64,000 bases of DNA from Gillisia xinjiangensis (GCF_046298265.1 NZ_JBKAHK010000002.1:744001-808000); one strand, 5' to 3'. Numbered from the stretch's first letter, positions 34,697 to 43,024 are shown. Notes: generated by a model not told the origin, from the letters alone. Program-made: numbers and translations.

Positions 34697-35521
34697 TTAT
34701 CCTAAGGCTACTCTTTCAAAACTAACTACTTTAAGATCGCTGTCTACTGATTTCACGTATGCTGCAACACTCATTTTGTTGTCTTTAATGTAATCCTGGT
34801 TCACCAAAGTGTTGTCTTTAAAGAAACGTTTGATTTTTCCTTTAGCGATATTATCCAACATCTCTTCAGGTTTTCCTTCTTCTCTTAATTGATCTTTTGC
34901 AATTTCAATTTCCTTTTCGATGATAGACTGATCTACACCCTCTTCATTCAGAGCAACCGGGTTCATCGCGGCAGCCTGCATAGAAACATTTTTTGCAACT
35001 TCCTCTGCCCCAGGTACATTTTTTGAAAGACCTGTTAAAACAGCAATTTTATTACCTGCGTGGATATAAGAACCTACAAAAGGAGCTTCCAAAGATTTGT
35101 AAGCACCAATTTCGATTTTTTCACCAATCACACCAGTTTGTTCAGTCAATTTATCCTGAACAGAATTCCCTTTATAATCTGCAGCCAGGAATTCTTCTTT
35201 AGAAGAAGTAGCAAGTGCAATATCGGCGAGATCTGTAGCTAATTGAACGAAAGAATCATTTTTGGCCACGAAATCTGTTTCACAATTTAAAGAAATAATA
35301 ATTCCTCTGGTTGAAGCCTCATTTACTTTTGCAATTGCAGCACCTTCAGAAGAATCTCTGTCGGCACGGTTAGCAGCTACTTTCTGGCCTTTTTTACGTA
35401 GAATCTCAATAGCTTTTTCAAAATCTCCTTCAGATTCTACCAAAGCTTTTTTACAATCCATCATACCGGCTCCGGTAGACTTTCTTAATTTATTTACTTC
35501 TGCGGCGGTTATATTTGCCAT
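34697..35521 (-). CDS. tsf: Translation elongation factor Ts
   Basis: EF-Ts exchanges GDP for GTP on EF-Tu. The 274-residue sequence has the UBA-like N-terminal domain ITAAEVNKLRKSTGAGMMDCKKAL and the signature RADRDSSEGA followed by LNCETDFVAKNDSF. The dimerisation part includes the C-terminal module ending LVNQDYIKDNKMSVAAYVK. It lies 94 bp after rpsB with an imperfect hairpin between, the universal rpsB-tsf order. Confidence 0.98.
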   Translation of the reverse strand: MANITAAEVNKLRKSTGAGMMDCKKALVESEGDFEKAIEILRKKGQKVAANRADRDSSEGAAIAKVNEASTRGIIISLNCETDFVAKNDSFVQLATDLADIALATSSKEEFLAADYKGNSVQDKLTEQTGVIGEKIEIGAYKSLEAPFVGSYIHAGNKIAVLTGLSKNVPGAEEVAKNVSMQAAAMNPVALNEEGVDQSIIEKEIEIAKDQLREEGKPEEMLDNIAKGKIKRFFKDNTLVNQDYIKDNKMSVAAYVKSVDSDLKVVSFERVALG

Positions 35522-35552
35522 GACGTTTAAATTTTTGGGTTTTTAATGAAAA

Positions 35553-35590
35553 GGTCGCTTAGTTTTTATTTAAAAAAGAACTAAACGACC
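35553..35590 (-). other. Hairpin between rpsB and tsf
   Basis: GGTCGcTTAGTT (35553-35564) and AACTAAaCGACC (35579-35590) pair over 12 positions with one mismatch and a 14-base AT loop. On the minus strand a short U-run follows, so it may act as a partial terminator that tunes the rpsB to tsf ratio. Confidence 0.6.
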
Positions 35591-35615
35591 CATTTAAAAT
35601 TATAAAAAGCTTATT

Positions 35616-36665
35616 TTATTTTTCTTCTTTTTTTTCTTCAGTTGAAGATTTAGCTTTTTCTAAAGTTTCTTCTTTAGATTCAAGTTTCACTTCTTCCTTA
35701 GCTTCTTTCATCGCTTTTTTATCCTCAGCATCTGTAGAAGGAACTTCTGGAGTTACTTTCTCTTCTGTCGCTTTTTTATCTTCAGCATCTGTAGAAGGAA
35801 CTTCTGGAGTTACTTTTTCTTCCGTAGCTTTCTCTTCTGAAACTTTCTCTTCGGAAGCTTTTTCTGCTGGAGCTTTTTCTTCAGTAGCTTTCACTTCTGT
35901 AGTTTTTTTAGCTTTAGGAGCTTTGGTTCGTGCAGGTTTATCTGTACCAGCTTCTTCATTATCATCTTTTCCGGATTTTCTTTCAGAAAGACCTTCTATG
36001 ATAGATTCTGCAAGGTAAGAAACCACTTTGTCGATAGATTTTGATGCATCATCATTTGATGGGATCACATATTCTACCTCACGTGGGTCAGAGTTTGTAT
36101 CAACCATCGCAAAGATTGGAATGTTTAATTTCTGAGCTTCTTTAACAGCAATGTGTTCACGGGTGATATCTACCACAAATAATGCAGCCGGAAGACGGCT
36201 CATTTCTGAAATAGATCCTAAGTTTTTCTCCAACTTAGCCCTTAAACGGTCTACTTGCAAACGCTCTTTCTTAGAAAGCGTGTTGAAGGTTCCGTCTTTT
36301 TTCATCCTGTCGATAGAGGACATTTTTTTAACAGCCTTACGAATGGTGATAAAGTTTGTAAGCATCCCGCCAGGCCATCTTTCAGTGATGTACGGCATGT
36401 TTGCTCTTAAAGCCTGATCTGCAACAATTTCTTTTGCTTGTTTCTTGGTAGCTACAAAAAGTATTTTTCTACCGCTGGCTGCAATTTTTTTAAGGGCCTC
36501 TCCGGCTTCCTCCATTTTTGCAGCACTTTTATATAAGTTGATGATGTGAATCCCGTTGCGCTCCATATAAATATACGGCGCCATATTTGGATTCCATCTT
36601 CTTGTGAGGTGACCAAAGTGTACACCCGCATCAAGTAATTCTTTTACTTCTACTTTGTTTGCCAT
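35616..36665 (-). CDS. rpsB: Ribosomal protein S2 with long charged C-terminal extension
   Basis: The S2 core is in residues 1 to about 228: LLDAGVHFGHLTRRWNPNMAPYIY, FVATKKQAKEI, TERWPGGMLTNF, ALFVVDITREHIAVKEA, ALVD-type MVDTNSDP. The protein continues for about 120 residues of Lys/Glu/Ala/Thr-rich low-complexity sequence. This includes two perfect copies of TEEKVTPEVPSTDAEDKKA and related PAEKASEEK units. Usual S2 proteins have about 230-260 residues, so the tail is an extra, probably disordered and surface-exposed region. It is part of the rplM-rpsI-rpsB-tsf block. Confidence 0.97.
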   Translation of the reverse strand: MANKVEVKELLDAGVHFGHLTRRWNPNMAPYIYMERNGIHIINLYKSAAKMEEAGEALKKIAASGRKILFVATKKQAKEIVADQALRANMPYITERWPGGMLTNFITIRKAVKKMSSIDRMKKDGTFNTLSKKERLQVDRLRAKLEKNLGSISEMSRLPAALFVVDITREHIAVKEAQKLNIPIFAMVDTNSDPREVEYVIPSNDDASKSIDKVVSYLAESIIEGLSERKSGKDDNEEAGTDKPARTKAPKAKKTTEVKATEEKAPAEKASEEKVSEEKATEEKVTPEVPSTDAEDKKATEEKVTPEVPSTDAEDKKAMKEAKEEVKLESKEETLEKAKSSTEEKKEEK

Positions 36666-36692
36666 TTTTGTAATAGTTTACGTTCTGTTGAG

Positions 36693-36755
36693 ACTAGCAA
36701 CCCCGCTAAGGCGTGGTTTAGATGCTAAACTAACTTCCGCGGCAAGCGGAATAAC
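36693..36755 (-). ncRNA. Candidate rpsB (S2) leader RNA
   Basis: The minus-strand 5' region of rpsB can fold into TTCCGC/GCGGAA (36746-36751 with 36735-36740, 5-base loop) and GTTTAG/CTAAAC (36725-36730 with 36716-36721, 3-base loop), followed by a GC-rich segment CGCCTTAGCGGGGTTGCTAG. S2 represses its own mRNA in other bacteria through a leader, and this structured block in the right place is a good candidate. Confidence 0.5.
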
Positions 36756-36810
36756 AACAAAAATCTTATTAAATATTAAATGAACTTTGTTTAGGGCAGT
36801 GCCCAAAATA

Positions 36811-37197
36811 TTAACGTTTAGAGAATTGGAATTTCTTACGTGCTTTCTTCTGTCCAAATTTCTTACGTTCTACCATTCTAGGATCTCTTGTCATCAAACC
36901 TTCTGGCTTTAAAACCGCCCTGTTTTCTGCATCAAGTTCTACCATTGCTCTGGAAATTGCAAGACGGATAGCCTCTGCCTGACCAGTAATACCACCACCA
37001 AAAACATTTACCTTTATGTCGAAGTTCTCTTCGTTTCCGGTCATGTTAAGAGGTTGCATCACTTTAAAAAGTAAAGGTCCAGTAGTGAAATAATCCTTAA
37101 GTGCTTTTTTGTTCACGGTAATGTTTCCGGTTCCCTGGCCAACATATATACGTGCAACTGCCGTTTTTCTTCGGCCAATTTTGTGAATAACCTCCAT
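36811..37197 (-). CDS. rpsI: Ribosomal protein S9
   Basis: A 128-residue small-subunit protein whose C-terminal tail reaches the P-site tRNA. Family signatures are IGRRKTAVARIYVGQGTGNITVNKK, GGGITGQAEAIRLAISRA, RDPRMVERKKFGQKKARKKFQFSKR. The ATG overlaps the rplM stop codon by one base (TAATG), so translation is coupled. Length is typical. Confidence 0.98.
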   Translation of the reverse strand: MEVIHKIGRRKTAVARIYVGQGTGNITVNKKALKDYFTTGPLLFKVMQPLNMTGNEENFDIKVNVFGGGITGQAEAIRLAISRAMVELDAENRAVLKPEGLMTRDPRMVERKKFGQKKARKKFQFSKR

Positions 37198-37652
37198 TAC
37201 TTAAGATCGTTTAAGTTAATAGTTTTAGGTTTTTGAGCAGATTGATCATGTTCTGATCCTGCATAAACCTTTAAATTTCGGAATATAGCTGCACCTAATT
37301 TGTTTTTAGGCAGCATTCCTTTTACTGAGTTTTCAAGTAACCGTTCCGGTCCTTTATTGAATAATTCAGTTGCAGTTAGACTGCGTTGTCCCCCAGGATA
37401 GCCTGTATGGCGAATGTATTCCTTAGAATCCCATTTTTTACCTGATAAGTTGATCTTGCTGGCATTCGTAATAATTACGTTGTCACCGCAATCAACGTGT
37501 GGGGTGAAGTTAGGTTTGAATTTTCCTCTTAGCAGCTTTGCCACTATAGATGAAAGACGACCTAAAGTCTGACCATCAGCATCTACGTGTACCCAATCCT
37601 TGGTCACGGTAGCCTTGTTGGCCGATACTGTTTTGTAGCTTAATGTGTCCAC
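37197..37652 (-). CDS. rplM: Ribosomal protein L13
   Basis: A 151-residue large-subunit assembly protein. WVHVDADGQTLGRLSSIVAKLLRGK, VDCGDNVIITNASKI and YIRHTGYPGGQ are diagnostic. First gene of the ribosomal block, with a consensus promoter and a structured leader upstream. Length is typical of Bacteroidota L13. Confidence 0.98.
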   Translation of the reverse strand: MDTLSYKTVSANKATVTKDWVHVDADGQTLGRLSSIVAKLLRGKFKPNFTPHVDCGDNVIITNASKINLSGKKWDSKEYIRHTGYPGGQRSLTATELFNKGPERLLENSVKGMLPKNKLGAAIFRNLKVYAGSEHDQSAQKPKTINLNDLK

Positions 37653-37687
37653 ACTAATTAATTTTACTTGTTATTAAACATTCCATT

Positions 37688-37721
37688 CCCTGTAACCCGA
37701 CTTTGAATCGTGAAAACAGGG
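37688..37721 (-). ncRNA. Candidate L13 leader hairpin
   Basis: On the minus strand CCCTGT (37721-37716) pairs with ACAGGG (37693-37688), enclosing ACGATTCAAAGTCGGGT, which can form an inner ACGATT/AGTCGGGT helix. It lies between the promoter at 37755-37725 and the rplM start, so it is within the 5' UTR. A ribosomal-protein leader at L13 has been described in Bacteroidota; whether this is the same motif needs a covariance search. Confidence 0.55.
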
Positions 37722-37724
37722 GTG

Positions 37725-37755
37725 CAAATGTACAATTATAAATTCATATTGCAAA
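37725..37755 (-). promoter_or_regulatory. Consensus promoter of the rplM-rpsI ribosomal operon
   Basis: TTTG (37755-37752), exactly 19 bases, then TACATTTG (37732-37725): a perfect fit to the Bacteroidota primary sigma factor consensus TTTG-N19-TANNTTTG. The predicted transcript starts near 37718, giving a leader of about 65 bases. Confidence 0.85.
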
Positions 37756-37948
37756 TAGCCACTTCATTAATTTATTTGGGCTGAAGTTATTGGAAGTCAA
37801 AGCATTTATGTTGCTTAAAAATCCTGTCCTGCAAAGGTTTATTTACAGGATTAGATTCTTTTGCTAATTGACCAGACACAGTGTTCCAGGCAAAAATTCG
37901 GTAAAAGGTGTTAAATTAACGGCAATCGGTAAAATAAACGTTAATGAA

Positions 37949-37981
37949 ATCACAATATATAATTGTGATTAATTATGTTTG
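37949..37981 (+). promoter_or_regulatory. Palindrome and -7 element of the lipoprotein gene
   Basis: ATCACAAT and ATTGTGAT form a perfect 8-bp inverted repeat with a 5-base spacer (37949-37969). It is followed directly by TATGTTTG (37974-37981), a TANNTTTG match 26 bases before ATG 38007. The placement suits an operator covering the promoter. It also argues against the in-frame ATG at 37944. Confidence 0.55.
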
Positions 37982-38006
37982 CATTGTAATACTTCAATTG
38001 GTAGTT

Positions 38007-38579
38007 ATGAGTTTCCTACTAAAAAACCTTATAAAATTAAGTTGTGTAGCAGTTCTTCTTTCTTCCTGCGCAATAGAAAATATAAATGATCTTAAGGCAG
38101 CGTCTGCAGATGCAACTATTGTTACCGCAAATATTGAATATTCCGATTTGGTGGGCGATTGGGACTTGAGCCTAATGCAGGCCGATAGGGATGTAGATCT
38201 TAATAAGGATGGCACCTTTAATTCTAATCTTTTACTGGAAACAACCTGTTTTGATCCGATGTCTATCAACTTCTATGATGACAAAACGTTTTCTTCTGTA
38301 AATGCACGGCTGGATTTTGAAGCTGGAACTAATAATGATGAGTTCTTTTGTATGGGGAACAGAACCGATACAGGTACCTGGGAAATTGAAGGTGATGTGC
38401 TTACTTTAAATGTAGAAATTAATGGTAGTACCTATATTCATACAAAAACCCTCACGTTTAATCAGGGCGTATTTTCGTTTTCTGTATCCAAAACCGAATC
38501 AAACCAATATGTAGAAGATCCGGGGGATACTTCTGTTTCCCAGATTCTTGTGGTGGAATTGGAATATACTCAAAATTAA
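38007..38579 (+). CDS. Lipocalin-like lipoprotein
   Basis: About 190 residues with signal peptide and lipobox LLSSC at about residue 17, so it is anchored to a membrane as a lipoprotein. The mature part contains LVGDWDLSLM, GTWEIEGDVLTLNVEING and TLTFNQGVFSF, a pattern of the lipocalin-like domain common in Bacteroidota. Ligand unknown. ATG 38007 lies just after a plausible promoter and gives the standard signal; the longer frame from 37944 starts upstream of it. Confidence 0.75.
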   Translation: MSFLLKNLIKLSCVAVLLSSCAIENINDLKAASADATIVTANIEYSDLVGDWDLSLMQADRDVDLNKDGTFNSNLLLETTCFDPMSINFYDDKTFSSVNARLDFEAGTNNDEFFCMGNRTDTGTWEIEGDVLTLNVEINGSTYIHTKTLTFNQGVFSFSVSKTESNQYVEDPGDTSVSQILVVELEYTQN

Positions 38580-38606
38580 ACCTGACAGTTTCAAAAACTG
38601 TTAGGT
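38580..38606. repeat. Palindromic repeat after the lipoprotein gene
   Basis: ACCTGACAGTTT and AAACTGTTAGGT pair with one mismatch around a 3-base loop, immediately after the stop codon. It is a dispersed flavobacterial palindrome (CCTGACAG...) that may terminate transcription; GCCTGTTAGGT repeats the arm at 38613-38623. Confidence 0.6.
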
Positions 38607-38654
38607 ATTGAAGCCTGTTAGGTCATGATTCTAGGTTCAATAATTTAGTTCTTT

Positions 38655-41480
38655 CTAATGCGCTTCCAGCCAGTTTTCTCCCACGCCTATTTCCACATCC
38701 AGGGGAACATCGAGTTTGAAGGCATTTTCCATTTCTTCTTTAATCATTTTCCGGACAACTTCCAGTTCTTCTTTGTGAGCATCAAAAACCAGTTCATCAT
38801 GAACCTGTAATAGCATTTTTGTTCTGAAATTCCCTTCTTTTAGTTTTTTGTGAATATTGATCATTGCAATCTTAATAATATCGGCGGCACTTCCCTGGAT
38901 TGGGGCATTTACAGCATTTCTTTCTGCCGCACCGCGCACTATGGCATTTTGCGAATTGATATCTTTTAAATAACGCCTTCGGCCTAGAACAGTTTGTACA
39001 TATCCATGTTCCCGTGCAAATTCAATTTGATCACTCATGTATTTTCTGAGTTGCGGATAGGTTTGATAATAGGTGTCTATTAAATCCTTGGATTCCGATC
39101 TGGAAAGATCGGTTTGGTTGCTCAGTCCAAAGGCGGAAACACCATAAATAATTCCGAAATTAACCGTTTTGGCATTGCCTCGTTGTGCTCTCGTAATCTC
39201 TTCAGCAGGAATATTAAATACCTTTGCAGCGGTAGAGGTGTGAATATCTTCTCCGCTCTGGAAAGCTTTAATCATATTTTCTTCTTTGCTCAAAGCGGCA
39301 ATTATACGGAGTTCTATTTGGGAATAATCGGCAGCCAGGAGGATATAATTCTCATCCCTTGGAACAAAAGCCTTTCTCACCTGTCTTCCTCTTTCAGTCC
39401 TTATAGGAATATTCTGAAGGTTTGGATTGTTGGAACTCAGTCTTCCGGTTGCGGCAACGGTTTGCATATAATCTGTATGTACACGTCCCGTTGTTTTTTC
39501 CACCTGTGTCGGCAATGCGTCTATATAAGTGTTTTTTAGTTTTACCAACCCGCGGTAATCCAGGACACTTTGTACTATTTCGTGTTCTTTTGCCAGTGCA
39601 GAAAGCACATCCTCTCCGGTAGAATATTGTCCGGTTTTGGTCTTTTTTGGCTTTTTAACAAGTTGCAGTTTTTCAAATAAGATAATTCCCAATTGTTTTG
39701 GGGAGGCGATATTGAATTCTTCAGAAGCTATTTCGTAAATCTTTTTTTCCAGGTCTTTTATATCTTTTTCAAGATCGGAAGAAAGAGATTGCAGGAATTT
39801 CTCATCCAGATTGATGCCTTCCAGTTCCATGTCGGCAAGTACTCTTACCAGTGGAATTTCGATTTCATGAAAAAGTTTTTCAATGCTGGCAGCGGTCAGT
39901 TCCGGTGAAAAATGTTGTTTTAGCTGAAGTGTGATATCTGCATCTTCAGCTGCATATTCGGTCAATAATTCTAACGAAACATCCCGCATAGATCCCTGGT
40001 TTTTCCCTTTTTTTCCAATAAGCTCTGTAATGGATTGCGGGGTGTAATTCAGGTAGGTTTCGGCCAGCACATCCATATTATGGCGCATATCTGGATTGAT
40101 AAGGTAATGCGCTATCATAGTGTCAAAAAGAGGCCCTTTAACTTCAATATTATATTTTGCAAGGACTTTAATATCGTATTTCAAATTCTGACCTATCTTC
40201 TCGATCTCTTCAGCTTCAAAAAACGGCCGAAGTAATTCTATTAAATCCTGTGCTTTTTCATTTTCTTCGGGAAAGGGTAGATAAAACCCTTTTCCGGCTT
40301 CCCAGGAAAATGCGATCCCAACCAGTTGTGCTTCCAACGGATTAAGGCTCGTGGTTTCGGTGTCAAAACAAACCGATTTTTGATTTAAAAGATTTTTAAG
40401 AAACAAGCTGGTTCCCATTCCCGGCGCGATACTTTGATATACATGGGAAGTATCCTTGAGGGTTTTTCTGCTGGAAATAGATTCCATTTTCTCAGCTTCG
40501 CCTCCAAATAATGAAAATTGTCCTGCCCCGGCGGTTTGGGTTTGAGCTTTTGCTGTTTCTGTGCCGCTCACCTGAGTTGGAGCTGAAGTTTCTTCTGCTG
40601 AAAACAATTTCAAAAACTGATCTTTAAGCCTTCTGAATTCAAGTTCTTCAAAGATCTCCTGGACTTTTTCAGAATTGGGCAGGGAGAGTTCATAGTCTTT
40701 GGCGTCAAACCGAACATCACAGTCGGTTTTAATGGTGGCGAGTTTTTTTGAAAGAATTCCAAGTTCCCCGAATTCTTCCAGCTTTTCCCGCATTTTGCCT
40801 TTTAGCTGATGTGTGTTCAAAAGCAATTCTTCCATGCTTCCAAATTGCTTCAGAAATTTCTTGGCGGTTTTCTCGCCAACTCCCGGCAATCCCGGAATAT
40901 TATCGGATGCATCTCCCATCATTCCTAAAAAATCTATTACCTGCTCCGGACGTTCCACTCCAAATTTTTCTTTCACTTCAGTAATTCCCAAGATCTCAAT
41001 GCCATTTCCCATCCTTGCAGGACGGTACATGAAAATATTTTCGGAAACCAACTGTGCAAAATCCTTATCGGGTGTAACCATAAAAACTTTGTAGTCTTCC
41101 TTCTCGGCCTGCTTTGCAAGGGTGCCAATCACATCATCGGCCTCACAACCCGGTAAAACTACCACCGGGATATGCATGGCTTTTAAAATATCCTGAATGT
41201 ATGGAATAGCCGTCATAATAGGCTCCGGAGTAGCATCCCGGTTGGCTTTATAGTCGGTAAACATTTCGGTGCGTTCTGTGCTTCCGCCTTTATCGAAACA
41301 AACCGCGAGGTGATCTGGTTTTTCCCTGCGGATAACATCAAAAAGAGAATTGGTGAACCCCATTATGGCTGAAGTGTTCAGCCCTTTTGAATTGATCTGG
41401 GGATTTTTTATGAAGGCATAATAACCTCTGAATATTAAAGCATAGGCATCAAGTAAAAATAATCTTTTTTGTGGGGCCAT
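38655..41480 (-). CDS. polA: DNA polymerase I
   Basis: A 941-residue three-domain polymerase. Residues about 1-290 are the 5' nuclease (LFLLDAYALIFRGYYAF, GCEADDVIG, GDASDNIPG with VGEKTAKK). About 345-530 is the proofreading exonuclease with intact motif I FDTETTSLNP and motif III AAEDADITLQL. The polymerase domain has motif A LLAADYSQIELRI, motif B RGNAKTVNFGIIYG and motif C MLLQVHDELVFD. All catalytic acids are present, so it should proofread. It functions in Okazaki fragment maturation and repair. Confidence 0.98.
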   Translation of the reverse strand: MAPQKRLFLLDAYALIFRGYYAFIKNPQINSKGLNTSAIMGFTNSLFDVIRREKPDHLAVCFDKGGSTERTEMFTDYKANRDATPEPIMTAIPYIQDILKAMHIPVVVLPGCEADDVIGTLAKQAEKEDYKVFMVTPDKDFAQLVSENIFMYRPARMGNGIEILGITEVKEKFGVERPEQVIDFLGMMGDASDNIPGLPGVGEKTAKKFLKQFGSMEELLLNTHQLKGKMREKLEEFGELGILSKKLATIKTDCDVRFDAKDYELSLPNSEKVQEIFEELEFRRLKDQFLKLFSAEETSAPTQVSGTETAKAQTQTAGAGQFSLFGGEAEKMESISSRKTLKDTSHVYQSIAPGMGTSLFLKNLLNQKSVCFDTETTSLNPLEAQLVGIAFSWEAGKGFYLPFPEENEKAQDLIELLRPFFEAEEIEKIGQNLKYDIKVLAKYNIEVKGPLFDTMIAHYLINPDMRHNMDVLAETYLNYTPQSITELIGKKGKNQGSMRDVSLELLTEYAAEDADITLQLKQHFSPELTAASIEKLFHEIEIPLVRVLADMELEGINLDEKFLQSLSSDLEKDIKDLEKKIYEIASEEFNIASPKQLGIILFEKLQLVKKPKKTKTGQYSTGEDVLSALAKEHEIVQSVLDYRGLVKLKNTYIDALPTQVEKTTGRVHTDYMQTVAATGRLSSNNPNLQNIPIRTERGRQVRKAFVPRDENYILLAADYSQIELRIIAALSKEENMIKAFQSGEDIHTSTAAKVFNIPAEEITRAQRGNAKTVNFGIIYGVSAFGLSNQTDLSRSESKDLIDTYYQTYPQLRKYMSDQIEFAREHGYVQTVLGRRRYLKDINSQNAIVRGAAERNAVNAPIQGSAADIIKIAMINIHKKLKEGNFRTKMLLQVHDELVFDAHKEELEVVRKMIKEEMENAFKLDVPLDVEIGVGENWLEAH

Positions 41481-41696
41481 CAGGTATTTTGATTTAGCCT
41501 ATAAAACTACAAAACTTATAGCTGCATTTAAAATGCAAGTTGTTTTTTTCAGCACAAGGAAAGCTTCTGAAGAAAAAATGGGTTTTATGAATTTTGATCA
41601 ATTTTTTCAGGTGAATTTAAGTTATAACAATCTCCATCAAGATGTTGATCTTGGATAAAACCGAAATTTCTCAGGATTTATAAGTTCATTATTTTC

Positions 41697-42671
41697 CTAG
41701 AAATAGTAATGGGATGGAATATTTTCGTTTTTCGAATTCTGGTATTTCACATAGCTGAAGCCTTTCTGAATGCAATAAGAACCCAGTTCCCCTTTTTTAT
41801 TGAGGGCGATAAAAGCGGCCTGGAAATCCCGGTAATTAGGATTGGTTTTAATAATCCTGTTTATTGCGATTTCACAGGCTTCCTGCGGCGATTTTCCCTG
41901 ACGCATCAATTCTACGATCAAAAAACTTCCAACACTTTTCATGATGGCTTCACCCATTCCTGTTGCTACCGCGCCACCTACTTTATTGTCAAGAAATAAT
42001 CCGGAACCAATGATAGGGGAATCGCCAACCCTTCCGTTCATTTTATAGGAAAGCCCTGAGCTTGTGCAGGCTCCTGCGATATCTCCGTTTTTGTCTATAC
42101 ACAGCATCCCGATGGTGTCGTGATTCTCAATATTGATGATTGGTTTGTATTCCTTCTTTTTAAGCCATTCCCGGTAAGCTTTTTCAGATTCTTCTGTGAG
42201 CAGATTTTCTTTTTCAAATCCCTGTTCCCGCGCAAATTGATCGGCGCCCTGGCCAACGAGCATCACGTGGGGAGTTTCCTCCATAACTCTTCTCGCTACC
42301 GAAACAGCGTGGGTGTTGTTCTTTAAATAAGCAACAGCTCCTGCATTTCCATTGGGCGCCATGATACAGGCATCCAAAGTCACATTGCCTTCCCTGTCTG
42401 GAGCGCCACCTTTGCCGACGGTAGTATTTTTTAAATTGGTTTCTTCTATCATTACACCTTGTTCAACTGCATCCAGAGCAGTTGCCCCACTATCCAGTAA
42501 TTCACCGGCTTTTTGAGAGGCGTTTGGGAAATTCCATGTGGCTATGGTAAGCGGAAATTTATTTTGCATATTTTCAAGATCATTTATGGTATTAAAACCT
42601 AAAGTAGCAGGAATGACGGTCATTCCAAGGCTGGTGATCCCGGTATTCCTTATAAAAATGCGTCGTTTCAT
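41697..42671 (-). CDS. N4-(beta-N-acetylglucosaminyl)-L-asparaginase (glycosylasparaginase)
   Basis: A 324-residue Ntn hydrolase closely resembling the well-known enzyme of Elizabethkingia meningoseptica. It cleaves the GlcNAc-Asn bond of glycoasparagines. An N-terminal RRIFIRNTGITSLGM looks like a (Tat-like) export signal. The autocatalytic site is NHDTIGM with nucleophile Thr186 in this numbering, and SGLSYKMNGRVGDSPIIGSGLF and AVATGMGEAIM bind substrate. I use ATG 42671; the frame open from 42737 only translates the repeated leader. It sits behind leader copy B. Confidence 0.93.
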   Translation of the reverse strand: MKRRIFIRNTGITSLGMTVIPATLGFNTINDLENMQNKFPLTIATWNFPNASQKAGELLDSGATALDAVEQGVMIEETNLKNTTVGKGGAPDREGNVTLDACIMAPNGNAGAVAYLKNNTHAVSVARRVMEETPHVMLVGQGADQFAREQGFEKENLLTEESEKAYREWLKKKEYKPIINIENHDTIGMLCIDKNGDIAGACTSSGLSYKMNGRVGDSPIIGSGLFLDNKVGGAVATGMGEAIMKSVGSFLIVELMRQGKSPQEACEIAINRIIKTNPNYRDFQAAFIALNKKGELGSYCIQKGFSYVKYQNSKNENIPSHYYF

Positions 42672-42776
42672 ATGTAGACATTTATTGTTTTTTAATGGTC
42701 TCCCGATAGCTATCGGGAGTAATTCGCATATCTTCATTGATGTTTGCGACGAGTTTTCGTTATGCTCATTTCATCT
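42672..42776 (-). repeat. Shared leader element, copy B (before glycosylasparaginase gene)
   Basis: Minus-strand order: AAATGAGCATAACG, GCAAACATCAATGAAGATATGCGAATT, then the palindrome CTCCCGATAGCTATCGGGAG (42720-42701), then CATTAAAAAACAATAAATGT and CTACAT before ATG. It carries the full hairpin and most of the sequence shared with copies A and C. Confidence 0.88.
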
Positions 42777-42777
42777 T

Positions 42778-42819
42778 GTACATTTATCCTGTCTGTTCAG
42801 TTTGACAGGATAAATGTAC
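42778..42819. repeat. 16-bp perfect inverted repeat next to leader copy B
   Basis: GTACATTTATCCTGTC and GACAGGATAAATGTAC are exact reverse complements around a 10-base loop (TGTTCAGTTT). It ends where the leader element begins. It could be a terminator for incoming transcription or the end of a mobile cassette. Confidence 0.8.
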
Positions 42820-42996
42820 TATGTTTGATCGGTTTTATTAAATCTGTGCCTTAGGAATTACAACAATAAACTTTTATTGGAGTAAAAGCGAAATTCAAGA
42901 AATCCTTTGCATTCAAGAAATGAAGGCATAATATCACCCTATAGCTGAATCAATTTTATTTAACCTCAGGTTCATTTATTGGCACGGCATTGGAAG

Positions 42997-43004
42997 TATA
43001 TTTG
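42997..43004 (+). promoter_or_regulatory. Candidate -7 element of the metallophosphoesterase gene
   Basis: TATATTTG, 21 bases before ATG 43025, fits TANNTTTG; a TTT lies 19 bases further up. Confidence 0.5.
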
Positions 43005-43024
43005 CAAAAAAAATAGAATTGCTA

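Noticed and set aside
37944..38006. Upstream ATG of the lipocalin-like lipoprotein
   Set aside because: It would place the start codon before the palindrome and -7 element and spoil the lipoprotein signal peptide.
42672..42737. Longer N-terminus of the glycosylasparaginase (22 extra codons)
   Set aside because: This DNA is the shared leader element; the same residues would also precede the unrelated CoA-transferase. The signal peptide starts at 42671.
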